64,000 nt of DNA, taken from Bog-756 sp963703145. GTDB taxonomy: Bacteria; Actinomycetota; Acidimicrobiia; Acidimicrobiales; RAAP-2. The stretch lies in assembly GCA_963703145.1 (NCBI GenBank), contig OY969793.1, positions 744,001 to 808,000 on the forward strand, read 5' to 3'. The notes below the pieces were generated by a model that saw only the letters and a list, made by a program, of their open reading frames with translations, did not search any database and was not told the DNA's origin. Shown piece by piece: positions 8,566 to 19,888 of this stretch (the stretch's first letter is position 1; each line of letters begins with the position of its first letter). Position numbers and translations under genes: made by a program.

Positions 8566-11500
8566 CGATGGTGACGCTCCCGGTGGCGTCGGCGATGACC
8601 GCGTTGGTCGAACAGCTGCTCAGGGTGACATTGAAGCTGCGGTTGGGCAGATTCGGCGGCCCCGTCGGGATGTTCACCTTCACGGTGGCGCTGGTCACCC
8701 CGGGGGCCAGGGTGACCGTCCCAGCCGTGACCGGGGTGTAGTCGCCGCTGGAGGCCACCGCCGTCCCGTCGGCGGTGTTGACCGCGCAGGTGATGGTGTC
8801 GGTGTGGGGGCTGGCGGTGACCGGGAACGAGGCCGTCTGGGGGTCGGTGGTGGTCTGGGCCACCGCCGTGGTGCCGGCGTAGACGAACTCGTGGGCCGCA
8901 TCGGTCGGCCCGAGCAGGTTGGCCCGGCCGTAGTCGTTCTGGATGACCAGGCCGGTATAGGGCGCCAGGGTCTGGAGCCCAAAGTAGCTGTGGGTGGCGG
9001 ACCTTCCCGTTGACGGTCACCGACACGGTGGCCGTGGTCTGTCCGGGGGCGAAGGTCACCAGCTGCTTGGTGATGGGGACGTAGTCGCCGGCCGCAACCG
9101 TTGCCGTCCCGTCCAGGGTGCGTACCGTCACCGAGGTGGCAGTGGGGCTGGGTGCCGACAGGGACAGGGTGAAGGTGGCGGTAGCGGTGCCGCTGGTCGG
9201 GCGGACCAGGTTGATCCAGTTGAGCGACACGGTGGGGGTGAGCGGGGCGATCCCCGTACCGGACAGCGTGACCGTGTGGGGGCCGAGGCCGTCGCTCGAG
9301 GTGACCACCCACGAGTCGCTGAAGGTGCCGGTGGCGGTCGGGGGTGAAGGCGACGGTCTCGGGCACCGAGGTGCCGGGAGCCACCACGGTTCCGTTGGGG
9401 AGGCTGGTGGTGGCGGAGAATCCCTGGCCGGCGGCCGGCGGTGCCGACGAGGTGATGGTCAGGGGTGAGGCACTGGTGTTGGTGACCACGAAGGTGTGGG
9501 TCTCGGTCACCCCCACCGGAATGGAGCCGAACGAGAGGCTGGAGGGTGATAGCGACAGGGCCACCCCCGGGGTCACGGTGAGCGTGGCCGACGCGGTGGT
9601 GACCGAGCCGAGGGCGTTGGTGAAGATCGCCTCGTACTTGGTGCCCGACTGGGAGACGATGGGGGTGAACGTGTAGGCCGGGCGAGGTGGCGCCCACCAC
9701 GGTCGTAAAGGACGTGGCCCCGGGCGCCTCGCTCAGCCACTGCACGGTGGGCGGCGGGCTGCCGCCCGCCGCCGCGGTGAAGGTCACCGGCTGTGCCGCT
9801 GACGACGGTCTGGCTGATCGGGGCGGTGGTCACGCGTGGGCGCCTGGAGCGGCGCCGCGCCGTTGATGGTCACCAGGCCCGCAGCGTCGGCCACCACCAC
9901 ATTGGTCGAGCAGGCGCCGAGGGTGACGGTGAAGCTCCGGTTGGGCTGGATGGAGGTGCCGGCGGGGATGACCACCGGGACGGCGGTGCTGGTCACACCG
10001 GGGTCGAGGGTCACGGTGCCGTTGACGATGGGCGTGTAGTCACCGCTGGCAGCCACCGCCGTGCCGTCGGCGGTGTTGACCGCGCAGGTGATGGTGTCGG
10101 AGTGGGGGCTGGCGGTGACCGGGACGGATGCCGTCTGGGGGCCGCTGGTGGTCTGGATGACGGCAGCCGTGCCGGCGTAGACGAACTCGTGGGCCGCATC
10201 GGTCGGGCCCGAGCAGGTTGGCCCGGCCGTAGTCGTTCTGGATGACCAGGCCGGTATAGGGCGCCAGGGTCTGGAGGCCGAAGTAGCTGTGGGTGGCGGA
10301 CTTCCCGTTGACGGTCACCGACACGGTGGCCGTGGTCTGGCCCGGGGCGAAGGTCACCAGCTGCTTGGTGATGGGGACGTAGTCACCGGCCGCAACCGTG
10401 GCCGTCCCGTCCAGGGTGCGTACCGTCACCGAGGTGGCAGTGGGGCTGGGTGCCGACAGGGACAGGGTGAAGGTGGCGGTAGCGGTGCCGCTGGTCGGGC
10501 GGACCAGGTTGATCCAGTTGAGCGACACGGTGGGGGAGAGCGGGGCCAGGCCGGTGCCGGACAGCGCGATGGTCCGCGGCACCCAGCCCGTCGTTGGCAT
10601 TGATGGTCCAGCTGTCGGCCAGGGCTCCCTCGGCGCTCGGGTCAAAGGCCACCGTCTCGGTCACCGAGGCTCCGGGGGCGATGACGCTCCCGGCCGGCAG
10701 GCTGGAGGTGGCGACGAAGCCCGCCGCTGCGTTCGGCGGTGCCGACGTGGTGATGGTGGCCGGTGTGCCACCCGGAGTTGGTGAGGGTGAACGAGCGGGT
10801 CTCGGTCACCCCGTCGGGTACCGCCCCGAAGGAGACCGCCGAGGGGGCGGCCTCGATCGAGGGTCCGTTGGCCGCCGCCCCCACGATGACCACCGTGGCC
10901 ACCGGCGCGATGGCGGTGGTGCCCGGGTTGCAGCCGGACAGGCTGACCGTGAAGGTCTGGTTGCCGGTCGGTGCGCTGGCGGCCGGGATGGTCACCGGGA
11001 TGTAGGCGATGGCCTGGTTGGCCTTGAAGGTGATCAGGCCGTTGACGATCGGGGTGTAGGCATGGTTGGCAGCCGTGGCCGTGCCGTCGGCCGTGTTCAC
11101 CAGGCAGTTGGCGGCGTAGTAGTCGCCGTTGAGGGTGACCGGCACCATGGCGGTCTGGGGCGTCTCGAGGGACTGGGGGACCATGGCGGCGTTGGCTGCC
11201 ATGAACTCGTTGACCACGGTGCCACCGAAGATGATGTTGCCCTGGCCCGAGGCATTGCCGACGAAGGCGCCCACCGGGTTGGACAGGTTGAGGCTGAAGG
11301 CGATGGGGCCCGAATGCTTGCCCCCGTTGGCGTTGATGGTGACCGGCACGGTGGCGGTCGTCGAACCGGCGGGGATGGTCACCGCCAGACCGCTTGACCG
11401 CCACGTAGTCGCCGCCTGCCGCGGTGGCCGTGCCGTCGACCGTGTTGGCCGTGACCGTCACCGGACTGGCACTGGGCCACGAGAGGGACACGGTGAAGTT

Positions 11501-14179
11501 GGCGTGCGCTGGTGCCGGTCTTCGGCCAGTAGGTGTTGAGTGAGTTCACACTGACGGCGGGCGGGGGTGGGGACACACCGGTACCCACGAAGGTCACCGT
11601 CCGTTTACCCAACCCGTCGGTGGAGTCGATGATCCAGCCGTCGGTGGCCGCCCCGGTGGCCGGCGGTGTGAATGACACGGTCTCGGTCAGCGTGGCCCCG
11701 GCACCGATGGTGGTGTCCTCAGGCAGCGCCGACACTGCGGCGAACCCGGCCGAGGTCACCGGCGGCTTGGACAAGGTGATGGCCGCGGCGGTGGAGCCGG
11801 TGTTGGTGATGGTGAAGGTGCGCTTCTCGGTGCTCCCGACCGGGACCGAGCCGAAGTCGACGGTCTGGGGCCCGACCTCGAGGGTGGGCGGGTAGCCGGT
11901 CCCTGCCGGTGAGGTTGAGGGTCGCGGCCCCGTCGTTGGTCTGGACGACGAGCGAGCTGAGGGAGTTGCCCACTACGTCGGGGGTGAAGGTGACCGGAAT
12001 GGACACCTTGCCGCCAGCGGCCACTGTCGTGCCGGCTTTCGGAACACTGGTGGCGGTGAAGGGTGCCCCCGGCAGTGTCACCCCGGTGATGGTGAGGGGC
12101 TGGGCCCCGTTGTTGGACAGCACGGCGCTCTCCGACTGGGGCGACGAGTTGAGGGCGATGTTGCCGAAGTCGATGGTCGCCGGGGTCATCAGCGGGTGGC
12201 CGGTGGCGTACTCGCCCGCACCCGACAGCCCGATGGTCTGTTCGGACAGAGCTCCGCCCGCCATGGTCAACGTGAGTACCGCGGCCTCGGGCAGGGCCTT
12301 GGTCGGGGTGAAGGTGACCGGCACGGTGAGGTGCCCGCCGGCCGGGACGGTCGCCGGCAGGGGGGTGGACGGTGTGCCTACGACGAAGTCAGCGTCGTCG
12401 GAGCTGATGCCGGTGAGGCTGGTCGCAGCCGAGCCGAGATGGTCAGCGTCTGGGTCGCCGACTGTCCGAGTGGCGTGGTCGGGAAACGTGGTGGGGGTGA
12501 CCGACAGGGGCTGGGGCACCGGGGCGCCGAAGCCGAAGATCTGGCCGTTGATGTTGCCCACGTAGACCCGGCCGTTGTCGAACGAGGGGGTGAGGAACTT
12601 GGAGGCCACGCCGATGGGGGCCGACCAGATCTCCTGCATGGTGCCGTTGACCGGCACGGGGTTGTAGGCCCGCAGCTGGGACTCGCTTCCGCCCGGCGAG
12701 CCCTCGGGGGCGTCGCTGGCCGACCACACCGTCCACAGCGTGGCCGATCCCGACGTGGTGCCGTTGGAGGTCACCGCCGGCGCACTCGACCCGTAGCCGA
12801 AGGCGTCCGACGAGGTGGCCGACCTGGCTCATGGTCGGGATTGCCGCTGGCGTCGGTGCCCCAGGCCAGCGCCTGGAGCGCGCCCGGGCCGCCGCCCTGG
12901 GAAGCGGACACCACGTAGGCGTACCCGCCGTCGCCGGGCCACACCGCCGTCTTGCCCCAGACCCCGCCGATGGGCCCGATCCGGGCAACGTCGGCGTTGC
13001 CGCCGTTGGCCCCCTGGCCGAAGCCGCCCAGGCTGGCGGCGTTGAGGAGGTACAGGTAGCCCTCCTTGCCGATGGCGGCGATGAGCTCGGGGTACTTCGA
13101 GGTGGAGAAGGTGCTCGGGGGAAGCTCGACCGCCCCTCCGGAGCCGAAGTCGGCGTCGATGGTGCTCAGCTGGGTCGCGTTGGACGGCGCGAAGAAGTCG
13201 ACCGGCTTGAGGGTCCCGTTGGACTGCGACGTTGAGGCGGACCACGCTCTGGCCCAGTGCGCTCGGCGGGTTGGTGCCGGCTGCCGGCGCCGGCGGGGTG
13301 GCACCGTTCGAGGTGACCACCACCATGGTGCCGGCGCCCGTCGGACATGATGCCGGAACCCGACTGCCAGATCCCGCCCTGGGCGGTCGATCCCTGCCCG
13401 GCCTCGTCCGACCACCGGGTGGTGATGGCCCCTGACGTGTTGACGCCGATGACCCAGCCCTGGTAGGTGCCGTAGTCGCAGGTCGAGCCGAAGGCGGCAT
13501 AGACCACGCCGCCGAGGAGGAGCAGCCCGGGCCGTTGGTCCTGGTAGTAGGCGTTGAAGCTCTGGGTCGGGTCGTTGTCGGCCGGGCCCTGGTAGAGGAC
13601 GGGGAAGTTGGGCTCCTCGGCCCCGGTCTGCGGGTTCACGGCATGGAGCCAGTACTGCGGGTTGCCGGTGTTCGCCGATGATGTACTGCTTGTCGGTGAA
13701 GTAGACGATGCCCGTGCTCGGGTCCACCACCGGGGTGGCGGTGATGCCGGAGAGGGACAGGTCCCCGCACCCCTCCTGGCTGCCCTCGTTGAACGCCGTG
13801 CCGATCTGGCGCTGCCAGAGGATGGTCCCGCTCACCGGGTCCAGCCCGTAGATCCAGTCGGCCTCGGTGGTCACCACCAGCACGCCGCTGGTCGACCAAG
13901 CGGCTGGCCGTAGACCGCGCCGGTCAGCTGGGTGCTGAACAGCTGGCCGAAGTCACCGCTGGTGATGCTGGTCGGCGACAGGTTGGGCTCGTCCGGGTAC
14001 CACCCGTCGCGGGCGTTGTCCCCATTGTTGGTGTACTGGTCGGCACCGGCGCGGGTGGGCGACAGGCCACTCGTCACCGTGGCCACGAGCGCACCGGCGG
14101 TGCCGCAGAGCACCGCCGCTACGACCGCCATGGAGATGATTCGACGCAACCGTCGACGGATGCCGGCCCCAAAGAACAT
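8558..14179 (-). pseudogene. Large secreted PQQ-propeller/HYDIN/Calx-beta-like protein, broken by about 21 single-base insertions
   Basis: About 1867 codons once frames are joined. The start at 14179 follows GGGAGG; a signal sequence follows (RRIISMAVVAAVLCGTAGA). The first third reads as a PQQ/BamB-like propeller (DWIYGLDPVSGTILW, TPVVDPSTGIVYFTD). The rest holds ASH/HYDIN-type beta domains (VSFGAVPDGVTETRSFTLTN) and Calx-beta-like units (VDGTATAAGGDYV). Homologous sequence jumps frame at about 13900 (twice), 13674, 13340, 13229, 12836, 12817, 12481, 12434 (net two), 11905, 11508, 11388, 10772, 10579, 10209, 9834, 9793, 9683, 9340 and 9002. Each jump is explained by one extra base (at 12434, two extra or one missing). 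No nonsense codon interrupts the joined frame. Visible fragments include 13871-14179, 12771-13883, 11719-12774, 10642-11382 and 8558-8863. A real pseudogene should show deletions and stops too, so sequence error is more likely. Confidence 0.75.
8738..10535 (-). repeat. Direct repeat pair of about 500 bp (8738-9236 and 10037-10535)
   Basis: Two nearly identical segments about 1298 bases apart inside the large broken gene encode the same Calx-beta-like plus HYDIN-like module. Comparing them pins two of the insertions to one base: an extra G (coding strand) near 9002 that is absent from the copy near 10297, and an extra C near 10209 that is absent from the copy near 8911. Confidence 0.85.
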
Positions 14180-14490
14180 CACGTGCAATCCTCCCGCCAT
14201 CGGGTGGGTTTCCCTGCCCAGGTTTGGTTGTCCACCGAAGTTTCGTCGGTCCAAAAATGGGCTGCAACTTAGACCGCGTTGCGTGGCCGGGCGGTCTATC
14301 CGAGTGACCAAACTTCCTGGTGGATGACTGTTAACGACAGGTTTCCGGGGCGTGACGGTAGCCCGTCGCGCAGTGCTTGCCCAGGCTGGTCGTCGCCCTC
14401 AAGTTGGCAGCGGTTAGGCGCCGATAGGAAGGGAAGGGGACCGCGACCCGGGACAGGCGCGATCCACACGGTGATAGGGGCAACGACTTC
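14180..14490. other. Divergent intergenic region
   Basis: About 310 bases between two divergent secreted-protein genes. It contains the GGGAGG ribosome site of the leftward gene near 14190 and should hold promoters for both. An alternative leftward start at 14200 lies inside it. I could not find a convincing -35/-10 pair on either strand. Confidence 0.5.
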
Positions 14491-16340
14491 ATGTTCGCGA
14501 ACCGCGACGAACGGGCCAACGCACCCCGGATGGGGTTGGTGCTGGCTGCCACATGCAGTGTCCTGTTGACCATGGGACTGGTCGGATCCCTGGCTCCGCC
14601 GAGCGCCCGTGGTGCCGCGCCACCTGCAGCCGCCCGCCGCCGCGGTGGTGCCGGCCTCGGGTACCAGCACCGGCGTCGCCGGCTCGATCGGCGGCGGTGG
14701 ATGGACCGCCACCGCCGATGGGTACGCCCACCCATACGGAGGTGCCCCCGCGCTCCAGAGCGGCCCCCTCCGGCTCAACCAGGCGGTCGTGGGTACCACC
14801 GGCGATCCCGCCGCGATGGGCTACTGGCTGGTGGCTTCCGACGGTGGCGTGTTCTCCTTCGGGGCGGCCTCGTTCCACGGCTCGACCGGCTCCATGCGGC
14901 TCAACAAGCCCATCGTGGGCATGGCCGCCACACCCTCGGGCCTCGGCTACTGGCTGGTGGCCTCCGACGGGGGCGTGTTCTGTTTCGGCGACGCCGTCGT
15001 TCCACGGCTCGACCGGCTCCATGCGGCTCAACAAGCCCATCGTGGGCATGGCGGTGACCCCGTCGGGTCGCGGCTACTGGCTGGTGGCCTCCGACGGCGG
15101 GGTGTTCTCCTTCGGCGACGCCTCGTTCCACGGCTCGACCGGCTCCATGCGGCTCAACAAGCCCATCGTGGGCATGGCCGCCACACCCTCGGGCCTCGGC
15201 TACTGGCTGGTGGCCTCCGACGGTGGGATCTTCACCTTCGGCGACGCCCCCTTCGACGGGTCGGCGGCCACCCTGGGTGCCACCGTGTCGGGCATGGTGC
15301 GGGCGCCCGGCGGGTACACCCTGGCTTCCAGTCAGGGTCCGTTGGTGTTCGCCAGCCACAGCTCCAGCCCCGAGGCCCCTGTGGCCACCTCCACCCCGGG
15401 CGGCGGGACCACGCCGGTCGGAGGATCGACGCCGGTCAGTTCCTTCCACGGTGTCTACGAGTACGCCGGGAACAACTCGGGTGCAGACGCCACCGACCCG
15501 GATGTCGCCGGGGTGAACCTCGACTACTACTGGTCGCAGATCGAGCCGACCAAGGGCTCCTTTGACTGGAGCGTCATCGACACCGCCATGGCGCCATGGG
15601 TGGCCAACGGGAAAAAGGTGATCCTCCGGGTCGCCACCGCGGGCCAGTCCGCGTGGGACCCGCCGTACTCGCAGTCGGGCACGCCGTCGTGGGTCTACAC
15701 CGATGGTGCGGCGTCGGTCGCCGACAACGGCGAGACAGTGCCGGTCTACTGGGACCCCACCTACCTGGCCGACCTGTCGAGCTTCATCACCGCCTTTGCC
15801 GCCCACTACGACGGGAATCCCCATGTGGCCCTGATCCAGGCCGGTGTGGGGATGGGCGGGGAGACCATGCCCCAGACCAACCTGTCGGCCCAGGGCCTGT
15901 CCGCCTGGCAGGGAGCCGGCTACTCCGCGTCGACATGGCTCACGACGGTGGAGACCATCTCGACCATGTACCGACAGGCCTTCACCCACACGCCGGTCTA
16001 CGCCCTCCTCACCAGCAGCTTCCTCGGTCCCGGCGGGAACTGGCCGGACTACCAGGTCCTGGCGGCGTGGTACACCAATGCCTCGCCGGCCTGGGGGCTC
16101 CAGAACGACGCCTTGAGCTCCTCGCTCACGCTGCCGGATCCGACGGCCTGGGCCAAGGCCTCGGGATTGGTCCTCGAACAAGCCCAGCCCACCAGCCGAT
16201 CGGGGGACACCCTGGCCGCCGACGGCTACAACGCCCTGGTTCTGCACGCCGGCTATCTCCTGGTGTACCGGAGCGACATCCAGAGTCCGGCCAACGCCGC
16301 CGCACTGGCGTTGCTGGCCGGCGCCAGCTCACCGGGCTGA
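14491..16340 (+). pseudogene. Secreted GYWLV-repeat plus type A glycosidase-like protein, two 1-base insertions
   Basis: About 615 codons after correction. The start gives a signal peptide (LAATCSVLLTMGLVG). The frame shifts by one extra base near 14635 (in a GCC-rich run) and again near 14997, where GACGCCGTCG replaces GACGCCTCG of the neighbouring repeat. N-terminal units of 42 residues carry GYWLVASDGGVFSFGDA: four canonical and two degenerate, at most six, suggesting a six-bladed propeller. A Gly/Thr/Pro linker leads to a type A TIM-barrel domain (FHGVYEYAGNNS, YYWSQIEPTKGSFDW, GVGMGGETMP) closely related to the protein at 7459-8565. Likely secreted and glycan-binding or glycan-cleaving; substrate unknown. 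The intact frame of the second half runs from about 15000 to 16340. Confidence 0.75.
14881..15259 (+). repeat. 126-bp tandem repeats encoding GYWLV units
   Basis: Three near-identical units begin at about 14881, 15008 and 15134. Spacing is 127 then 126; the extra base in the first interval is the frameshift near 14997. Each encodes a 42-residue unit with GYWLVASDGG. Confidence 0.85.
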
Positions 16341-16363
16341 TCGACTGAGCCGTTGGGCGTCCC

Positions 16364-16912
16364 TCAGGATGCGGTGAGGAGGGCGGCGATCCGGTCGTAG
16401 CGGCGGTCGTCGTCGCCGGCGATCCGCCCCACCCACCGCAGTACCTCGGCGGCATCAACCACAGTGTCGGTGGCGAGCATGGCCTCGATGTCCACCCAAT
16501 CCTTCGGGCGGTCGAAGACGACCTTGCAGACGATGAGATGGTCGGCACCCAGGATGGGGATGGTGGCGTCGCCGAACGGCACGACCTGGCGCGCCCGGGC
16601 GGCCGCCTCGTGGAACGGGTCGTAGGAGAAGAACAGGTCGATGGGCGTCTCGTCCCACATGACCCGGGCCTGGCCGTCCCGGCGAACCAGCGCACGAACG
16701 GCGGGATTGTCGGCGGCGGCACCGAGCCCGACGAGGGGTCCGGCCACCTCGGCGAAGCGGTCCGCTGTCAGGAACACGTTGACGTCGATGTCGATGGTGG
16801 AGCGGGGCTCGGCGTAGTAGGCGAGGGCCAGCGCGCCCCCGAAGGCGTGGGGGATGTCCGACAGCGCGACGTCGATGGCCAGGATCCGCTGGGCCAGCGT
16901 CAGGGTGGTCAC
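16364..16912 (-). CDS. Nucleotidyltransferase-fold protein, AbiEii/toxin-like
   Basis: A 182-residue protein. The N-terminal part has the NTase pattern: HAFGGALALAYYAEPRSTIDIDVNVF, in pieces GGALALA then TIDIDV, where the two Asp are the metal-binding pair; a later PIDLFFSY strand adds a third acidic position. This layout is seen in AbiEii-like and minimal nucleotidyltransferase toxins. The GTG start overlaps the stop of the XRE gene by four bases, so the two are co-translated. A toxin-antitoxin or abortive-infection role is inferred from the pairing; a simple modifying enzyme is possible. Confidence 0.75.
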   Translation of the reverse strand: MTTLTLAQRILAIDVALSDIPHAFGGALALAYYAEPRSTIDIDVNVFLTADRFAEVAGPLVGLGAAADNPAVRALVRRDGQARVMWDETPIDLFFSYDPFHEAAARARQVVPFGDATIPILGADHLIVCKVVFDRPKDWVDIEAMLATDTVVDAAEVLRWVGRIAGDDDRRYDRIAALLTAS

Positions 16913-17238
16913 GTCGAGACCATCCGGGGTGCCTCGAGCAGTGCCGAGCGACGGCGCACCGGGACGGCATCGGCCAGTGTCAGCACGTCGGCCAGGCGAC
17001 GGGCGTGCTCGCCGAGACCGACAGGAGGAGGCAGATCAGCGTCGGCCCGGACCGCGGCCAGCTGGAGGCGTTCCCCTCCTGCCTCCACCAGCTTGCGCAA
17101 CGTGGCGTAGCTGGGATCACGGTGCCCGTGCTCGTAGGCCGAGACCACCGGCTGGGACGTACCGGCCCGTCGGGCCAGCTCGGCCTGGGTGAGTCCCTGT
17201 CGACGCCGCACCCCTTGGATGATCCTCGCCGGCTCCAT
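16909..17238 (-). CDS. XRE-family helix-turn-helix regulator (probable antitoxin)
   Basis: A 109-residue protein. Residues 6-60 are a canonical XRE/Cro HTH (LTQAELARRAGTSQPVVSAY, then YATLRKLVEAGG). The tail is short and helical. It lies upstream of and overlaps the nucleotidyltransferase gene, as in two-gene toxin-antitoxin systems where the DNA-binding antitoxin represses its own promoter. A TATACT box lies only seven bases before the ATG. Confidence 0.8.
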   Translation of the reverse strand: MEPARIIQGVRRRQGLTQAELARRAGTSQPVVSAYEHGHRDPSYATLRKLVEAGGERLQLAAVRADADLPPPVGLGEHARRLADVLTLADAVPVRRRSALLEAPRMVST

Positions 17239-17245
17239 GATGAAG

Positions 17246-17251
17246 AGTATA
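17246..17251 (-). promoter_or_regulatory. -10 box for XRE/nucleotidyltransferase pair
   Basis: TATACT on the minus strand, seven bases before the ATG at 17238, implies a leaderless transcript. Two direct TATATC words on the plus strand (17248-17253 and 17262-17267) flank it and could be regulator half-sites. No clear -35 is visible. Confidence 0.5.
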
Positions 17252-17423
17252 TCGGATTGTCTATATCATGCCGACCAGCAGGGGCTCCGGCCGGGTCGTG
17301 ATTCGCCTTCCATCGCCCTCCTCCGGGCGGACGCCGGAGTGGCGAGGGAGATCGACCTCAAGAGTGGGACCCGATCAGCCGATGGGTCCGCCATAGGACG
17401 CCGTCGCCCCGTATGAGCCGCAG

Positions 17424-18705
17424 TTGACCCCGGGTTCTCGTTGCCGCCGTCGGCCACGACCCGATCGACGACACGCCACTGCCCGGGGCCTGGTCGTCGT
17501 GGTGGCGGCCGCCTGCACCCTGGCGGCCTGTTCGACCTCCACCGTCGCCCGGTCCCCACGGCCCGTGCACCGGGCCGCGCCGTCTCTCGTCACCGCGCCG
17601 GTCCTCGGGCTGCTCGGGGCCAACGGCAAGCATCTCCCCGGTGAGCGGACGGCGGGCATCGACGCCGTGACGGTGGCGGTCAGTTGGGACAACGCCGAGC
17701 CGGCCCACGGGACGTTCGACGCCGGCTACCTCCGGAGCCTCCGCGCCGAGGTGGCTGCCGTACGTGCTGCCGGGCTGGACGTGGTGGTCGACCCCGGCCT
17801 CCAGTACCCGCCCTCCTGGGTGTTCACGCTTCCGGGGGGAACCCGATTCGTCAACCAGTACGGCGACGTGTTCACCGGCCCCGAACCGTCGGGCAACAAC
17901 GTGGCCAACGCCTTCACCGACCTGTCGGTCCGCGACGGCCGAGGGGACCTACCTGGCCTGGCTGGGCAGCCAGTTCCCCGTCGGGTCGGTCATGGCCGTC
18001 CGCCAAGGCGGGGGACCGCTGGGCGAGCTGCGCTACCCGGGCCCCGACTACAACGGCCACACCGACAGCTACTGGGCCTACGACGCCAGCACCCAGGCGG
18101 CAACTCCGGTGCCCGGGTGGCGGCCTGGCACCGGTACGGCGGCCGAGGCCACCTTGTTCCTCACCGCCTACAACGCCGCCATCGACGGCTACGGCCGGTG
18201 GCTCAACGCCCAGCTCCACCAGGACTTCGACACCACCGAGCTCGTCTTGTTGCCCGGGTGGGGCGAGCGCCCCGGCGGTGCCGCGGCCGAGACGGCCAGC
18301 TTGTTGGCCCTGCCCGTGGACGAGTTCAACGAGGGCCTCGACTGGGCCGACCTGCTCGGCTCCCTGCCCGATGCCACCCACTCGGTGGCGTACACCACGT
18401 ACCTCGACGCCCCCCTGGTCAAGCCCACCGCCCAGCTCGAGGACCCCGCCGACTACATCGCCACCCTGGCCGTCGGCACACCCCTCCGACTGGGCGGGGA
18501 GAACACCGGCAACGGCACCACGGCGTCGATGCGCCTGTGCTTCCAACGGGCCGCCACCCTCGGGTACGTCATCGTCCAGTGGATGGACGAGTCCCAGCTG
18601 GTGGCGTCCACCACCGGCAAGGACCCCTCGGGTCCGACCTTCAACCTCTTGGGCCAAGCGGCGGCCTCATGGGAGGCGCTCAAGGGCCGGTCGTCTCATG
18701 GGTAG
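17424..18705 (+). pseudogene. Secreted GH14-like TIM-barrel lipoprotein (type B), one 1-base insertion
   Basis: About 426 codons after removing one extra base near 17936, where CGCGACGGCC should read CGCACGGCC by comparison with the homologue at 19889-22297. The TTG start gives a basic n-region and a lipobox (CTLAACSTS). The barrel domain has DPGLQYPPSW, GGGPLGELRYP and a later GGEN strand. GELRYP and GEN match the surroundings of the two catalytic Glu of GH14 beta-amylases (Glu186 and Glu380 in the soybean enzyme), so an alpha-glucan or related substrate is plausible; sequence outside these motifs is not clearly GH14. Fragments in the raw sequence are 17424-17940 and 17764-18705. The pyruvyl transferase gene follows closely. 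Confidence 0.75.
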
Positions 18706-18759
18706 TGCTCAACTCCACGGGCCGGGGTACCGATAGATGCCCATGGCAGGTCGTCTGAG

Positions 18760-19797
18760 GTGATGCGCCAGGGGACCGAGCGTCTGCTCCTGATCGGCAA
18801 CTACGGCAACGGCAACGTCGGCGACGACGCCATCTTGTTGCAGATGGTGCCGGCTGCCCAGGCGCACGGTCCGGTCACCGTCCTGAGCCGCCATCCGGCC
18901 CGCATCCGCGAACTGGTGCCCGAGGTGACGGCTGTGTCCATGGTGTCGCGGTCGGCCCTGTCGGCCTTCGTCCGCGCCGACACGGTGGTCATCGGCGGTG
19001 GTGGGATGTTCGGCCGTGGGCTCCCTCGACTGGTGGCGTGCCTGCCGTTCGTGCTGTTGGCTGCCACCTTCATCGGCAAGGACGTGGAGCTGCGGTCGGT
19101 CGGCGCCTACCCCGACATGCCGGCCGCCGTCGGATGGGCCCTCCGCCGGGTGGTGCGACGATCCCGCCACGTCTCGGCCCGGGACATCGCCTCGGTCCAG
19201 GCGCTCGGCGGCCTCGACTACGTCACGCTGGTACGGGATCCGGCCTGGGAGTTGGTCCCCGCCTCTCCCGACGTGGTCAGCGCGGTGCTCCGTGACGCCG
19301 GTGCCGAAGACGACGGGCCGTATGTCGCCGTGTCCCTGAAGCCCGGGGCGGGCGAGCACACCGACCGGGCTTGCCTGGCCGCCGTGGCCGCAGGGCTCGA
19401 CCACTGGGCCGCCGACCATGACGGCCAGATCCTGTTCCTGTCCTTCTCCGACAAGGGCGACTACGCCCTGGGTGCCGACCTCACCGACCTCGACCTGGGA
19501 CGGACCCTGCAGGACTCCATGGCCCACGGTGACCGCGTCCACTTCGTCGGCCCCGGGCTCCACCCCGCCGTCATGCGCGGCGTGGTCGGCCGCTGCGAGG
19601 CGGTGGTGGCCATGCGCCTGCACGCCCAGATCTTCGGGATGGCCGCCGAGCGGCCGGTCTACGGCCTGTCCTTCGAGGTCAAGTGCGACGAGTTCCTCGG
19701 CAGCGTCGGCATCCCACCGGTCCGGCCTGACGCGGTCTCCGCTGACCACCTGGGCCGCTGGCTCGACGGCACCGCGGCGCGCCACCCCACCGGGTGA
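18760..19797 (+). CDS. Polysaccharide pyruvyl transferase family protein
   Basis: A 345-residue protein with the PF04230 layout: N-terminal GNYGNGNVGDDAIL nucleotide-like loop, a VVIGGGGMFG strand-loop, DPAWEL at the domain junction and a C-terminal VAMRLHAQIFG motif that holds the conserved Arg and His. CsaB and WcaK members transfer pyruvate from PEP as a ketal onto a sugar, giving surface glycans a negative charge. Either GTG 18760 or ATG 18763 may start it. It lies between two secreted glycosidase-like genes in the glycan region, so it probably decorates the same polymer. Confidence 0.85.
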   Translation: MMRQGTERLLLIGNYGNGNVGDDAILLQMVPAAQAHGPVTVLSRHPARIRELVPEVTAVSMVSRSALSAFVRADTVVIGGGGMFGRGLPRLVACLPFVLLAATFIGKDVELRSVGAYPDMPAAVGWALRRVVRRSRHVSARDIASVQALGGLDYVTLVRDPAWELVPASPDVVSAVLRDAGAEDDGPYVAVSLKPGAGEHTDRACLAAVAAGLDHWAADHDGQILFLSFSDKGDYALGADLTDLDLGRTLQDSMAHGDRVHFVGPGLHPAVMRGVVGRCEAVVAMRLHAQIFGMAAERPVYGLSFEVKCDEFLGSVGIPPVRPDAVSADHLGRWLDGTAARHPTG

Positions 19798-19888
19798 CGG
19801 CTCGGCCTCCGACATCCAACCTTCACAAATCTCCCGTCGAATTCGCTCAACTGCACCATCGGGCTGCCGATAGGGGAGAGGGACACGC

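Noticed and set aside
8558..14179. Programmed +1 frameshifting as the main explanation
   Set aside because: About 21 sites with mixed contexts (CCC-G, GGC-G, AAG-C, CAG-G and others) lack a common slippery motif or stimulator.
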